This document shows, piece after piece, positions 39,446 through 47,585 of a DNA stretch of 64,000 nucleotides. The stretch is from Corynebacterium matruchotii. GTDB taxonomy: Bacteria > Actinomycetota > Actinomycetes > Mycobacteriales > Mycobacteriaceae. The position numbers and the translations under genes are program-made. Position 1 is the stretch's first letter. The number at the start of each line of letters is the position of its first letter. The stretch lies in assembly GCF_011612265.2 (NCBI RefSeq), contig NZ_CP050134.2:124001-188000 (forward strand). The letters run 5' to 3'. The notes beneath the pieces were generated by a model that had not been told where the DNA came from, ran no database searches, and saw only the letters and a list, made by a program, of their open reading frames with translations.

Positions 39446-39748
39446 ACCCAGAGACTAGCAGTATTTTTCTACTATGAAAATAGTTTTTTATGTAAAATCG
39501 TGGCGTTCTACCTAATTTTAGGGGTAATTGGATTACCTGAGGGGAACCTGTAATATCAGGTTGGAGGTGGTAGGGTGCTGATCTTTTTAAGGTGGAACTT
39601 TTGCTACTAATTGCCGGTGGAATGATGATCTGCGATATTCTCAGACTCAGGCTTTTTAGGGAAATTTAATAAATGCAATGAGTATTTCCAATCTGAATGG
39701 TAAGATCAAACCCAGTTGGAGAGAAGATTTTTGTAAGGAGTTCCTATT
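39446..39748. other. Divergent intergenic region
   Basis: About 300 bases without a convincing gene, between the excalibur gene and the first MNALKRR gene. It is AT-rich and holds one dyad, AACCTG-N6-CAGGTT at 39545-39562. A ribosome binding site TAAGGAG stands just before 39749. Confidence 0.6.
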
Positions 39749-39973
39749 ATGAATGCGCTGAAGCGTCGCACTAAGGTTGCAGTGGTTGCCATGTGTACTG
39801 CATTGGCTGCCACCACCGTCACCCCGGCCGTTGCCCAGCCTCAGAATCAGAGCAGCATGGAGCGGATTGTAGCTATGAGTGAGCAAATGGGTGGTTTGTT
39901 GAGTACGGGTGTGGTTTTCCTTGTGTGGTATATCTCCTGCACGTTGAAAGATCCCCGGACCTGCTCTTGGTGA
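39749..39973 (+). CDS. Small secreted protein of the MNALKRR family, copy 1
   Basis: A 74-residue protein: signal peptide with basic start (MNALKRRTKVAVVAMC..., cleavage near PAVAQ), a short polar stretch, then a hydrophobic segment GLLSTGVVFLVWYIS and a C-terminal CTLKDPRTC pair of cysteines nine positions apart. I do not recognise the family. Its two neighbours (40030, 40529) share the signal peptide and the Cys-x(7-8)-Cys ending. The ribosome binding site AAGGAG is clear. Confidence 0.78.
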   Translation: MNALKRRTKVAVVAMCTALAATTVTPAVAQPQNQSSMERIVAMSEQMGGLLSTGVVFLVWYISCTLKDPRTCSW

Positions 39974-40029
39974 TTGATCGGTAATTGATCTGCCTGGAAC
40001 CTTCACTTATCACCATTAAGGAGTTCATT

Positions 40030-40338
40030 ATGAATATGTTGAAGCGTCGCGCCAAGGTCACAGCGGTTGCCATGTGTGCCGTGTTGGCCGCCACCGTTAC
40101 TCCGGCCACTGCCCAAACCACTGAGGCCACGACCCCGATCACTACCACCCAATCCACGGAGAATACGGCAAACGGGAGCTTGGATCAGCTGACCAAGGTT
40201 TTGCAGCTTAGCACTACTGCCGTGGGTGGGCTAGTTGTCCCATTCATCCAGAAGATCCTGGGTGCGTTTGACCGGTTAGGTTGTACCCTACGGGGCGAGT
40301 CTCCGTGTGATGTGGGCTTCGCGCGTCAGCAGCAGTAA
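40030..40338 (+). CDS. Small secreted protein of the MNALKRR family, copy 2
   Basis: A 102-residue paralogue of copy 1: signal peptide MNMLKRRAKVTAVAMC..., cleavage near PATAQ, a Thr-rich stretch, an amphipathic segment LSTTAVGGLVVPFIQKILGAF and CTLRGESPC. ATG 40030 has TAAGGAG upstream. The 56 bases between copy 1 and copy 2 hold no terminator, so they are probably cotranscribed. Function unknown; a pore-forming or adhesive role is speculation. Confidence 0.78.
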   Translation: MNMLKRRAKVTAVAMCAVLAATVTPATAQTTEATTPITTTQSTENTANGSLDQLTKVLQLSTTAVGGLVVPFIQKILGAFDRLGCTLRGESPCDVGFARQQQ

Positions 40339-40385
40339 CGCTTACTGGCAGTTATCGGCGTGACCGACGCGCGCCATGTTGTACG

Positions 40386-40420
40386 CCCCAACCCATCTGA
40401 TTATGGGTTGGGGTTTTCTT
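40386..40420 (+). terminator. Terminator after copy 2
   Basis: CCCCAACCCAT / ATGGGTTGGGG, 11 perfect pairs around a 6-base loop, followed by TTTTCTT. Confidence 0.9.
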
Positions 40421-40528
40421 ATGAAATAACTGTAGGTAAAAGTGATAAATGTAATGGTCAGGGCCAGTATTTCGGCGTTAGGCTGATGCTTAGTTGGAGA
40501 AGGAATTTGTTAATCGAAGGAGTTTATC

Positions 40529-40777
40529 GTGAATGCTTTGAAGCGTCGCATGAAGGTGACGGCGGTTACCGTGTGCGCGGTGATGGCGGCTGCCACCGTC
40601 ACCCCGGTTGCTGCTCAAACTACTCAACCACAGCAGCCATCTCATCAGAGCAGCGTGGAGGACAAACTTGCGAGCATTAGCTCTCAAGTGTTCGGTGTAT
40701 TGGGTACGGGGTTTATGGCCATCCTCTTTTTGCTGACCTGCTTCCGACCGAATAAAGGCCCTGAATGTAGCATCTAA
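40529..40777 (+). CDS. Small secreted protein of the MNALKRR family, copy 3
   Basis: An 82-residue paralogue starting with GTG after GAAGGAG: signal peptide MNALKRRMKVTAVTVC..., cleavage near PVAAQ, a Gln/Ser-rich stretch, a hydrophobic segment (VFGVLGTGFMAILFLL) and the ending TCFRPNKGPEC. The leader sequence GTTGGAGA(G)AAGG before the gene is like that before copy 1, so the transcription unit itself seems duplicated. Confidence 0.78.
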   Translation: MNALKRRMKVTAVTVCAVMAAATVTPVAAQTTQPQQPSHQSSVEDKLASISSQVFGVLGTGFMAILFLLTCFRPNKGPECSI

Positions 40778-40786
40778 AAACCAATG

Positions 40787-40819
40787 AAACCCCAACCATC
40801 CTTGTTGTGGTTGGGGTTT
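40787..40819. terminator. Terminator between copy 3 and the convergent gene
   Basis: AAACCCCAACCA / TGGTTGGGGTTT, 12 perfect pairs around a 9-base loop, between two convergent genes. Confidence 0.88.
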
Positions 40820-40846
40820 GTGGTGGAGGTTTGTGGCCCGTTTTGG

Positions 40847-41380
40847 TTACTCCGCAGGTGCTGGTGCAGCGCTCGAAGTCGGGGCTGGTGCCGGAGCCGG
40901 TGCCGGCGGTGCAAACGGGTTAGGAATATTGGTGGGCAGGCCTGGGATGTTCGGCAACTGAATGTTGGGGATCAAGTTTTGCTGAATGGCCCAGAAAATC
41001 CCGCCGCCAACAAGCCCTAGAACAGCGGCGATGGCGGCAATAATGCCGAGTGTTGAGCCAACGTTATTGCCCGACTTTTTGTTTTGGCCGGACTTATCCT
41101 TGTTGGACTGCTTGTCTTTGTCGGCGGATGGATCCTTGTCGGACTTATTGTCGCCCTTCGGGGGGACCACAGCCGGTGCGGAGGACGATGCCGCAGCTGA
41201 GCTTTGTGCCGCAGCGGGAGTGCTGGTCTTAGCTGCGGTTGTTTGATTATTATTTGCGGCTGCGGTGGTGGATGCGGCAGCGGAAGCATTGGTTGCTGGG
41301 GCTGCCGGCTGAGCGTTAGCAATAGTGGAGGCTGCGCCCAGGCTTAGGGCAATGGTGAAGGTGACAACTATTTTACGCAT
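40847..41380 (-). CDS. Secreted Ala/Pro-rich protein, excalibur-family relative lacking the domain
   Basis: A 177-residue exported protein with the same plan as its neighbours: signal peptide MRKIVVTFTIALSLG..., a low-complexity Ala/Ser/Thr linker with a Lys/Asp-rich SDKDPSADKDKQSNKDKSG run, the membrane helix (LGIIAAIAAVLGLVGGGIFWAIQQ), then LPNIPGLPTNIPNPF and a Pro/Ala tail. The excalibur domain of the other two copies is missing. ATG 41380 is chosen to match the paralogues. Function unknown. Confidence 0.8.
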   Translation of the reverse strand: MRKIVVTFTIALSLGAASTIANAQPAAPATNASAAASTTAAANNNQTTAAKTSTPAAAQSSAAASSSAPAVVPPKGDNKSDKDPSADKDKQSNKDKSGQNKKSGNNVGSTLGIIAAIAAVLGLVGGGIFWAIQQNLIPNIQLPNIPGLPTNIPNPFAPPAPAPAPAPTSSAAPAPAE

Positions 41381-41475
41381 AGTCAAAAAGTAGCACTGAA
41401 CCAATGATCTTCGATAGGTTTTTGTGTGAATTACCTAAGACTGGGGGTGATATAAAGCCTGGTGATTCTCTTCTT

Positions 41476-41506
41476 GCTTATCGACGTCCGCACGGCGTCG
41501 ATAAGC
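41476..41506. repeat. Inverted pair of the GCTTRTCGACG motif (possible terminator)
   Basis: GCTTATCGACG at 41476-41486 and its complement CGTCGATAAGC at 41496-41506 form a perfect 11-bp hairpin around nine bases, behind the excalibur gene ending at 41515. It is the only place in the window where two copies face each other. Confidence 0.85.
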
Positions 41507-41514
41507 GTTAGATA

Positions 41515-42420
41515 TTAGCGAGGACGGCGTTCGCAACCCACGCCGTCACCATCCCGGTCGAGGTGGCGACCATAGCCGGGCTCATTGCTTCGGATCGGGC
41601 GACCAAGCTCATTCCACACGGCACGGCAGTTCTTGTAGCGCTTGCCGGAGGCAGCAGGTGCGGGTGCCTGGTGGCGAACCGGCTGAGCCTGGGCTTGGGC
41701 CTGTCGGGCTGGCTGATTTTGGGCAGGTGCAGGTGCGGGGGCCGGCTGTGGTGCCGGGGCTGGTGCAGGTGCCGGAGCTGGCTTTGGTGCGAACGGGTTA
41801 GGCAGGCCCGGGATGTTGATGAGGTTTTGCTGGAGGGCCCAGAAGATGCCGCCGCCAATGAGCCCTAGCACACCAACGATGCCAGCGATGACGCCAGCAA
41901 CCCGCAGGGCAGGATTCGAACTAGCTTGCTGACTCTTATTGGCTTCATCAGCGGTTTGCGTGATTCCTGCCGGCTTCTTCTCATCCTTCTTGGAAGACAA
42001 CGAAGAGCTGTTATCCGAAATTTCGGACTTATCCTCGGTCTTGGTTGCCTTATCCTTGTCTGCGGATTTCTCATCCTTGCTGCTGAGCTTGGAGGAGGAC
42101 AGCTGATCCTTGATTTGGGAGCCCGGATCCACTTCCGGTTTCTCTGCGACTAGGCCCTCGTCGGAGGTAGTCTCGGCTTCGGCCTCAGAGGCTGCCGGCG
42201 CTTCGGGCTTTGTTTCCTGAGAGCTGCTGCTGGATTTGGCTTCGTCGCTGCCGGTCACGGTGGCGTCGGAGGTGGTGTTTTGGGTGGTTTGTTCCGTTTG
42301 GGTTACTTCGGCTTCCACGACCGGGGAAAGATCGGTGGTGGTGGTGTCTTGGGCATTAGCAATGGTGGAGGAGAAGCCCAAGCTCATGGCAATCGTGAAG
42401 GTGATAAGTGTTTTACGCAC
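41515..42420 (-). CDS. Secreted excalibur-domain protein, long paralogue
   Basis: A 301-residue exported protein: signal peptide MRKTLITFTIAMSLG..., a ~130-residue Ser/Lys/Glu/Asp-rich linker, a hydrophobic helix (GVIAGIVGVLGLIGGGIFWAL), the NIPGLPNPF segment shared with its paralogues, a Pro/Ala/Gln-rich spacer, and a C-terminal excalibur domain with YKNCRAVWNELGRPI and DRDGDGVGCE. The domain is nearly the same as that of 38852-39445. The start is GTG 42420. It probably spans the cell wall to present the calcium-binding module. Confidence 0.87.
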   Translation of the reverse strand: MRKTLITFTIAMSLGFSSTIANAQDTTTTDLSPVVEAEVTQTEQTTQNTTSDATVTGSDEAKSSSSSQETKPEAPAASEAEAETTSDEGLVAEKPEVDPGSQIKDQLSSSKLSSKDEKSADKDKATKTEDKSEISDNSSSLSSKKDEKKPAGITQTADEANKSQQASSNPALRVAGVIAGIVGVLGLIGGGIFWALQQNLINIPGLPNPFAPKPAPAPAPAPAPQPAPAPAPAQNQPARQAQAQAQPVRHQAPAPAASGKRYKNCRAVWNELGRPIRSNEPGYGRHLDRDGDGVGCERRPR

Positions 42421-42639
42421 AACGAAAAATTAGCATCACGCACTTGCTTCCGCACAGCTTTTTTCATAAGTTCATTATCTCTTACCTAACTTTGGGGGGA
42501 ATTTATTAATGGTCGCAGTTGTCATGCCCATAAAAATAGGGGCATTATACATTGATATTTCCTGGTAGAACCATTGCTGAACTGCAAATTTGGATTGGAG
42601 CGCGGAAGGTCTGCCTCGCAGAGCGTAGTAGGAAATTTG

Positions 42640-42960
42640 CTGAGCTAGAGTTGTGAATTTTGTTCGTATTTTATCTACCATCTGAATCGAGAAAGTACAG
42701 CTTAGAACTTCCGAAGCCCTGATGGTTGGGTCGTGCGTTAGCTGGGGAACGCCAGCAATCCCGCCAAGAATTGGTCGTTTTGTGCTGAACCCAAGCTCAT
42801 GCTCGTCGGGTTGTCGCCCCAAGGCCTGCGGTCCGCCGCTCACACAGATTTTGGTGTTTGAGCGTCTTGCGCTGCGGTTTTGCTTTAGCTGGGGTTTGGG
42901 AAATTTCGCCCCTGTCGTGGTCGCCTGGGGAGGGTTTCCCAGCTAACACAAAACCGCTTG
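42640..42960. repeat. Inverted-repeat patch R2
   Basis: A gene-free patch with at least two units of the array family: TTAGCTGGGGAAC with GAACCCAAGCTCA (about 42737-42802), and TTAGCTGGG with CCCAGCTAA (about 42890-42956). It begins with the recurring right-end variant GAATCGAGAAAGTACAGCTT and is followed at once by a GCTTGTCGACG copy at 42956. The short ORFs across it look accidental. The remaining bases to 43221 hold nothing convincing. Confidence 0.8.
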
Positions 42961-43221
42961 TCGACGGGGTGTTCAGGGGCGTATCTAGCCCAGTAGATGA
43001 TGGGGATTGTCATGCCAGTGACAAGCCAACTTGGTGACGGGGTACGGCCAGAATGATGACGAAGACCGGCCGGCAATTTGCCAAGCGGAAACGCTAAAAT
43101 GCCTGTTCAAAGCCTATTTTGATGGGAATGTAATGCATTACAAACGCCGTAACCTAGAACCTAGACCCTAGAACCTAGAAATAGGGGTAAAGGTTGTTGG
43201 AAACCTTTAGGTAGTAGGGGG

Positions 43222-43557
43222 TTATTCTTCGCTCAATTTTTCGCTCGCCTCCAGGCCTATATCCATGCGGCGGGTCACTTCGGCGGCGAGCTGCCTATTG
43301 GTTGCATCGCGCAACGCGCTGGAGATGCTGATCTCCTGGGCGTCAGTGGGGGAAAGGTAGCCGGTTTCGATGAGGCCGTCGATGGGGGATTTGCCGAAGG
43401 TTTTACAAAGCTTAATCACGTTTTCCGCCGAAATATGATTGCGCTTCAACTGGCGGCTGATGGTGCTGATATCGATGCCGGCAGCGGTGGCCGCTTGAGT
43501 GGGCAGGGGGGAGCCCGGCAGGCTTAAAATCCAATCCCTCATATTCATGGATTTCAT
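43222..43557 (-). CDS. Helix-turn-helix regulator, phage-repressor-like
   Basis: A 111-residue protein with an XRE-like HTH in residues ~15-65: PLPTQAATAAGIDISTISRQL, then RNHISAENVIKLCKTFGKSP. The C-terminal half is a polar helical region. ATG 43557 (MKSMNMRDW) is chosen over a longer frame whose extra residues look non-coding. It is divergent from a phage-like gene at 43676, as is common for a repressor and its early gene. Exact target unknown. Confidence 0.75.
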   Translation of the reverse strand: MKSMNMRDWILSLPGSPLPTQAATAAGIDISTISRQLKRNHISAENVIKLCKTFGKSPIDGLIETGYLSPTDAQEISISSALRDATNRQLAAEVTRRMDIGLEASEKLSEE

Positions 43558-43675
43558 TATGCTATACGTCCTTGGCCTGCGGAGATCGTGAAGCTTCAAC
43601 CATTTTCGGGGCTATTATCCTTGATGATTGCTAAATAACTTGTAAAGTTCATGTCAATAGCGAAAAGGAGTTTTC

Positions 43676-44434
43676 ATGTTTACCCGCGTTGATGATCGTC
43701 TGCACGACCACCCGAAATTCCTCAAATGCAGTCTGAGCGCCCGGGGACTGTGGATCACCGCTTTGTCCTGGGTGGGGGATAAACTCACCGACGGCTTCGT
43801 GCCCCACAGCTGCCTGGGGCGGTTGGGCGCCAGAAAGCGGGACGCTGACCGATTAGTGGAGGCGGGCCTGTGGGAGCGGGGCGAATGTGATGGCGAGCCC
43901 GGGTATTGGTTTCATGACTTTGAGGACTGGAACAAGGCCGCAACCCATGCTGAGGTGCGGAAACGCGCCGGCCAAAACCGGTCCCGGGTGTTGAAACACC
44001 GCACCCGACGCAGCGTCGTATACAAGCAGAGAACGCCGCAACCTACGGTCACGGGCACGACCCCCGCGGATTGGTCGACGCCGGAGGATCCGCGCTGTCG
44101 GGATCATGCGAAACTACCGCGGGAGCATGTACCGGCTTGTCGAGCATGTGGTCAGGCCAGACAGTGGTTCACCCAGCAGGCCATGGCGGAGAAGCAGGCG
44201 CGTCACGACGCTATTGCTTCATGTGAATATTGCGATGATCGGGGATTAGCGACCACCCAAGACACCGCCGGGAATGATGTGCTCATTCGATGTTCTCACA
44301 ATGGTCCGCTGCCGATCATCCCCGCACCCGAGCCGGTTGTGCATAACCCGCCGCCTCCCGAGGTGCGGGCCTGGTTTGATAGGCAACACTCCACTAGACA
44401 GCCCGTTGTAGTACATTCTGCGTCAATGGAGTGA
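43676..44434 (+). CDS. Phage-like protein, possible replication organiser
   Basis: A 252-residue protein. Its first ~100 residues (FTRVDDRLHDHPKFLKCSLS, then GLWITALSWVGDKLTDGFVP and WFHDFEDWNKAATHAEV) resemble N-terminal domains of actinophage replication-organiser-like proteins. The C-terminal half has two CxxC pairs (CRACGQ, CEYCDD), suggesting a small zinc-binding region. The ribosome binding site AAAAGGAG is strong. No other phage genes surround it, so it is probably a remnant of a mobile element together with the divergent HTH gene. Function is inferred from resemblance only. Confidence 0.6.
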   Translation: MFTRVDDRLHDHPKFLKCSLSARGLWITALSWVGDKLTDGFVPHSCLGRLGARKRDADRLVEAGLWERGECDGEPGYWFHDFEDWNKAATHAEVRKRAGQNRSRVLKHRTRRSVVYKQRTPQPTVTGTTPADWSTPEDPRCRDHAKLPREHVPACRACGQARQWFTQQAMAEKQARHDAIASCEYCDDRGLATTQDTAGNDVLIRCSHNGPLPIIPAPEPVVHNPPPPEVRAWFDRQHSTRQPVVVHSASME

Positions 44435-44598
44435 GCGTGATTCTTTACCCTAGCTAGAGACTTATTTAGTGGCTAGGAAAATATGATCCAATTATGTTTC
44501 TGGGAGGAGAGAAAACAAGTTAGATGTTTATGATTTGATGATTCGCTACCACTAGTACGAGGTTAGATAAGCTCAAATTTCATTGACCATGGACAGGT

Positions 44599-46602
44599 CT
44601 AGAGAGCATCCATAGATTGCTGGAATAGGTATGAGGAATCGAATAGGTAGCTTAATTTCCCCCGGAGTTTTCCCTCTAATTCTGTTGGATCAATGGTTTC
44701 ACCAACGAGAGCTGTTGGATCGCTGATACTGATACCATATTCCCATGAAGAATAATCGCTTCGATTAACTAAGAAAAGCGAGAAGATGAATGGATCATCA
44801 GGCTGGCGACGCCAAGCGTTACTTTCCCATTGTCCATCGAACCACGAATAATCTAAATCACTTCTATTGCTTAGCCACACAGAAATTGGTATTTCATTGT
44901 TCTCATCGATCCCTTTGATTAATAGTATGGTGCTACTATTCCAATTCTCTGGGCGTAATCCCTCTTGGTCATTTTGTGGTAATATCGCCCGGTTGACATT
45001 CGGGCCTGCCAAAATTTTTAAATCATCCGCATACGTTTTAACTTCAGCAGCATCATTAATGGCTATGAAAGTAGAATCAATATATTGAGAACTGGCTAGA
45101 TTGATATGTTTCATTAGCTCTTGTGGTACTTTGTTGAGTTCTTCTTCAGCAGTTAAATCACAATTATTTTCATCAATACGTAATACTGCTTGAGTGGATT
45201 TTAAACCAAGTGGTTGCCCTTCGCTTATAAGTTGATAATCGCGGACCCTGCTGTATTTATCATTATCTTGTTCGGACCATTCTAGTAGTTTCCATGAGTT
45301 ATGCCCAGGGGCATAACGTGCGAAACGCTCGGAGCTGAAAAATGGATGTTCCATGACTGGTTGGAGAGTAATAGTGCGATCTTGAAAATAATGCGTATTT
45401 CCAAAAATTGAGTCTTTGGGATTGAAATCCTGGTAAACTTCGAGGTTTGCGCTCACACACTCATTATAGGTAAAGCTATAATTAGCATGCGTAGTGCGGG
45501 AATCAGGGGATGAACCGGTTTGTTGAATTTGGGTATCTTGTGGTTGCCATTTGCTGGATCTGAGATTATCAATGCACATTAGTCTGGATCCAGAGCTTAC
45601 ATCGTCGTAGTAATGGCCACATTTAAGATCAGTAGTTTCTTGGTAGAACTGCCATGAAGTTGTTAAGTACCCCAAGATAACATTTGTTCCGAGCATGATT
45701 CCTACCATATAAAATGATACGATCGGCATATAGAAACGTGATGGGAGAAGAATCATTATGGCCAATACGATGGTTAGAATGATACTTACAATTGTAAAGT
45801 TATGCCCCAAGGATTCATTGGTAAAATTGTATAATATTGCCAGAAAAATAAGATATATGCCTAGAGGAATCCATAACTCTTTAGAATTAAGTGCGGATCT
45901 CTTTTTTTGTTTATCTGGATCCGACACATCTAAGTAACATAGCCGAAGCAGTATAGCTCCCAATACAAACCCGATGATCATAGTGGTGATCTGGGTTATA
46001 GAGAAAGTTGTTATGCTGGCAGGCATATTACTGTATTCATTATAGTATGCTGGTAAAAATAATATGCTAGTAAGGATCGCACTTGTGGCAGCTATGCTTA
46101 TAGCAGTGTATCTTGATTTTTCATTAGTTTTATCTTGTGCACTTAATACCGCATATTTGATCTGACTGCCAAGTGTAGCAATAATTCTTTCCTTGGCGGT
46201 TTTCCGTAATAAGGTTTTATTGCCAGCAGTAGCTAGGGCCAAGTCTACATTGAATGATGATCGTAAATCTCCTATGAGTTGTGAAAACTTACTTGTATCG
46301 ACCAGAATAATCCACTGAAGTTCATTTGATTCGGCAATGCCACAAAACTGGAAATATAACTCTGATACATAGTCCATATCATTGTTATCAGGTTCTCCTA
46401 GAAAATCTGGCCATCTTATCTCTTGTCGTGCTAGGTCTGAAAATGGAATGCCGGGAGAGATAATGCCTCCACCCTCGCCAATTGCTGCAATAAAGATAAT
46501 ATCATTTGGTTCTGCTGAAGGGATCAGCCGTCCAAGTTTAAGGGTTTTAGCTAGCTGAAGAAATTGATTGTCTATGAGAAGTAAATAATAGTTATATTTC
46601 AT
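44599..46602 (-). CDS. Large membrane protein of the VWA/PP2C/kinase operon
   Basis: A 667-residue protein that I do not recognise. Residues 1-165 form a cytosolic domain (LIPSAEPNDIIFIAAIGEGG near the start). About five or six transmembrane helices span residues ~170-325 (for example IVSIILTIVLAIMILLPS). The last ~340 residues are a probable extracytoplasmic domain with a few Cys and many aromatic residues. It is the last gene of the operon and its start overlaps the kinase stop by four bases. Sequence is AT-rich with codon use unlike the flanking core genes, a sign of transfer. By position it is the likely sensor or effector controlled by phosphorylation. Confidence 0.8.
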   Translation of the reverse strand: MKYNYYLLLIDNQFLQLAKTLKLGRLIPSAEPNDIIFIAAIGEGGGIISPGIPFSDLARQEIRWPDFLGEPDNNDMDYVSELYFQFCGIAESNELQWIILVDTSKFSQLIGDLRSSFNVDLALATAGNKTLLRKTAKERIIATLGSQIKYAVLSAQDKTNEKSRYTAISIAATSAILTSILFLPAYYNEYSNMPASITTFSITQITTMIIGFVLGAILLRLCYLDVSDPDKQKKRSALNSKELWIPLGIYLIFLAILYNFTNESLGHNFTIVSIILTIVLAIMILLPSRFYMPIVSFYMVGIMLGTNVILGYLTTSWQFYQETTDLKCGHYYDDVSSGSRLMCIDNLRSSKWQPQDTQIQQTGSSPDSRTTHANYSFTYNECVSANLEVYQDFNPKDSIFGNTHYFQDRTITLQPVMEHPFFSSERFARYAPGHNSWKLLEWSEQDNDKYSRVRDYQLISEGQPLGLKSTQAVLRIDENNCDLTAEEELNKVPQELMKHINLASSQYIDSTFIAINDAAEVKTYADDLKILAGPNVNRAILPQNDQEGLRPENWNSSTILLIKGIDENNEIPISVWLSNRSDLDYSWFDGQWESNAWRRQPDDPFIFSLFLVNRSDYSSWEYGISISDPTALVGETIDPTELEGKLRGKLSYLFDSSYLFQQSMDAL

Positions 46603-47585
46603 GCTTTATGAAATCCCCTACATAATTCCTGCATAGTAGGTCTGTTGCTAGGATTCTCGTCAGAAGCGTTCTCGATAAGTCGGACAACATCTTTATCGAA
46701 TGCTCTACGCAGAGGATTTAAATCAGTTGACCATAGGAAAGCTTCGCTAGGATTAACACCTTCATGGTAAAGCCTTATAGCTATAAGAGCTGCTTTATAT
46801 ACATCCGAAGCTTGTGTTTGTACTGATGCCCGTGCTTTCAGCTCTCGAATCCTATTCTCGTTACTATGGTTTTGCGCTAATCTTGCGATTTGGTCATCTA
46901 GAGCCTGTTTTTCTGGTGGGATATATGAACCTGTGTGTTTCTGCGGCATTGCGGAACCGCCGTATTGCCAACGATAGCTGTCGGTGTCGATAAAAGCGGG
47001 AGCGCAATGTTTTGCTTGACGATGAGGATCAGGAACGTATGCCAGAATATTATTTGCGCTAATGTCACCTATTACCCATCCTAGACGGTGGATGCGCATA
47101 AAATATGTGAATAGACGTTGTAGATACCGTTTTTTCCCTAATGAGGTCATCGGCTTGAATCCTTGTTCCGGACCAAGCTTCCGTATTCTTTTTTCGGTTT
47201 GGATCCATCTGTCAAGTGGAAATAATTGATTATTAGAGTCTGGTGCAGTTGGGTCAACCATTTGTACAATAACTTTACGCATGAGCAATCCAGTGGCCCC
47301 ATCTTGGTCAACAACTGTGGCAAGGGGCCAAGCGGCTCGTTGGTCAATGTACGCTTTCTCGTCTCTGGACAGACGCTCATAAGCATTGACCATATAGTCT
47401 AATGCAATTTGAACAGCAATTGCTTTTCCATCCTGTTTAACAAAATCGAGATACTCCTTATATACAAATGGTCCTTGTAATCCTCTGATGGAATAATCTT
47501 TAGGAAGATCATAGACAGTGCCTTCACCTCCTGCACCGAGTGCATGCTCAATATTTAGCTCATTTCTGTTTATTTTTAGGCCCAT
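46599..47585 (-). CDS. Eukaryotic-like Ser/Thr kinase of the TerY-P type
   Basis: A 328-residue protein kinase. The glycine-rich loop is LGAGGEGTVYDLP, a Lys follows in FVYKEYL, the catalytic loop is IGDISANNIL, and FIDTDSYRW stands where DFG is expected. The GDI-x-x-NN-L and D-x-D-S-Y/F pattern is typical of kinases found with TerY-type VWA proteins rather than of Pkn kinases. No membrane segment is present, so it acts in the cytosol. It overlaps the PP2C gene by ten bases and the membrane-protein gene by four. The substrates are unknown; the VWA and membrane partners are candidates. Confidence 0.85.
   Translation of the reverse strand: MGLKINRNELNIEHALGAGGEGTVYDLPKDYSIRGLQGPFVYKEYLDFVKQDGKAIAVQIALDYMVNAYERLSRDEKAYIDQRAAWPLATVVDQDGATGLLMRKVIVQMVDPTAPDSNNQLFPLDRWIQTEKRIRKLGPEQGFKPMTSLGKKRYLQRLFTYFMRIHRLGWVIGDISANNILAYVPDPHRQAKHCAPAFIDTDSYRWQYGGSAMPQKHTGSYIPPEKQALDDQIARLAQNHSNENRIRELKARASVQTQASDVYKAALIAIRLYHEGVNPSEAFLWSTDLNPLRRAFDKDVVRLIENASDENPSNRPTMQELCRGFHKA

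Noticed and set aside
42475..42843. 122-residue minus-strand ORF at repeat patch R2
   Set aside because: Crosses repeat units, has no ribosome binding site and no recognisable domain.
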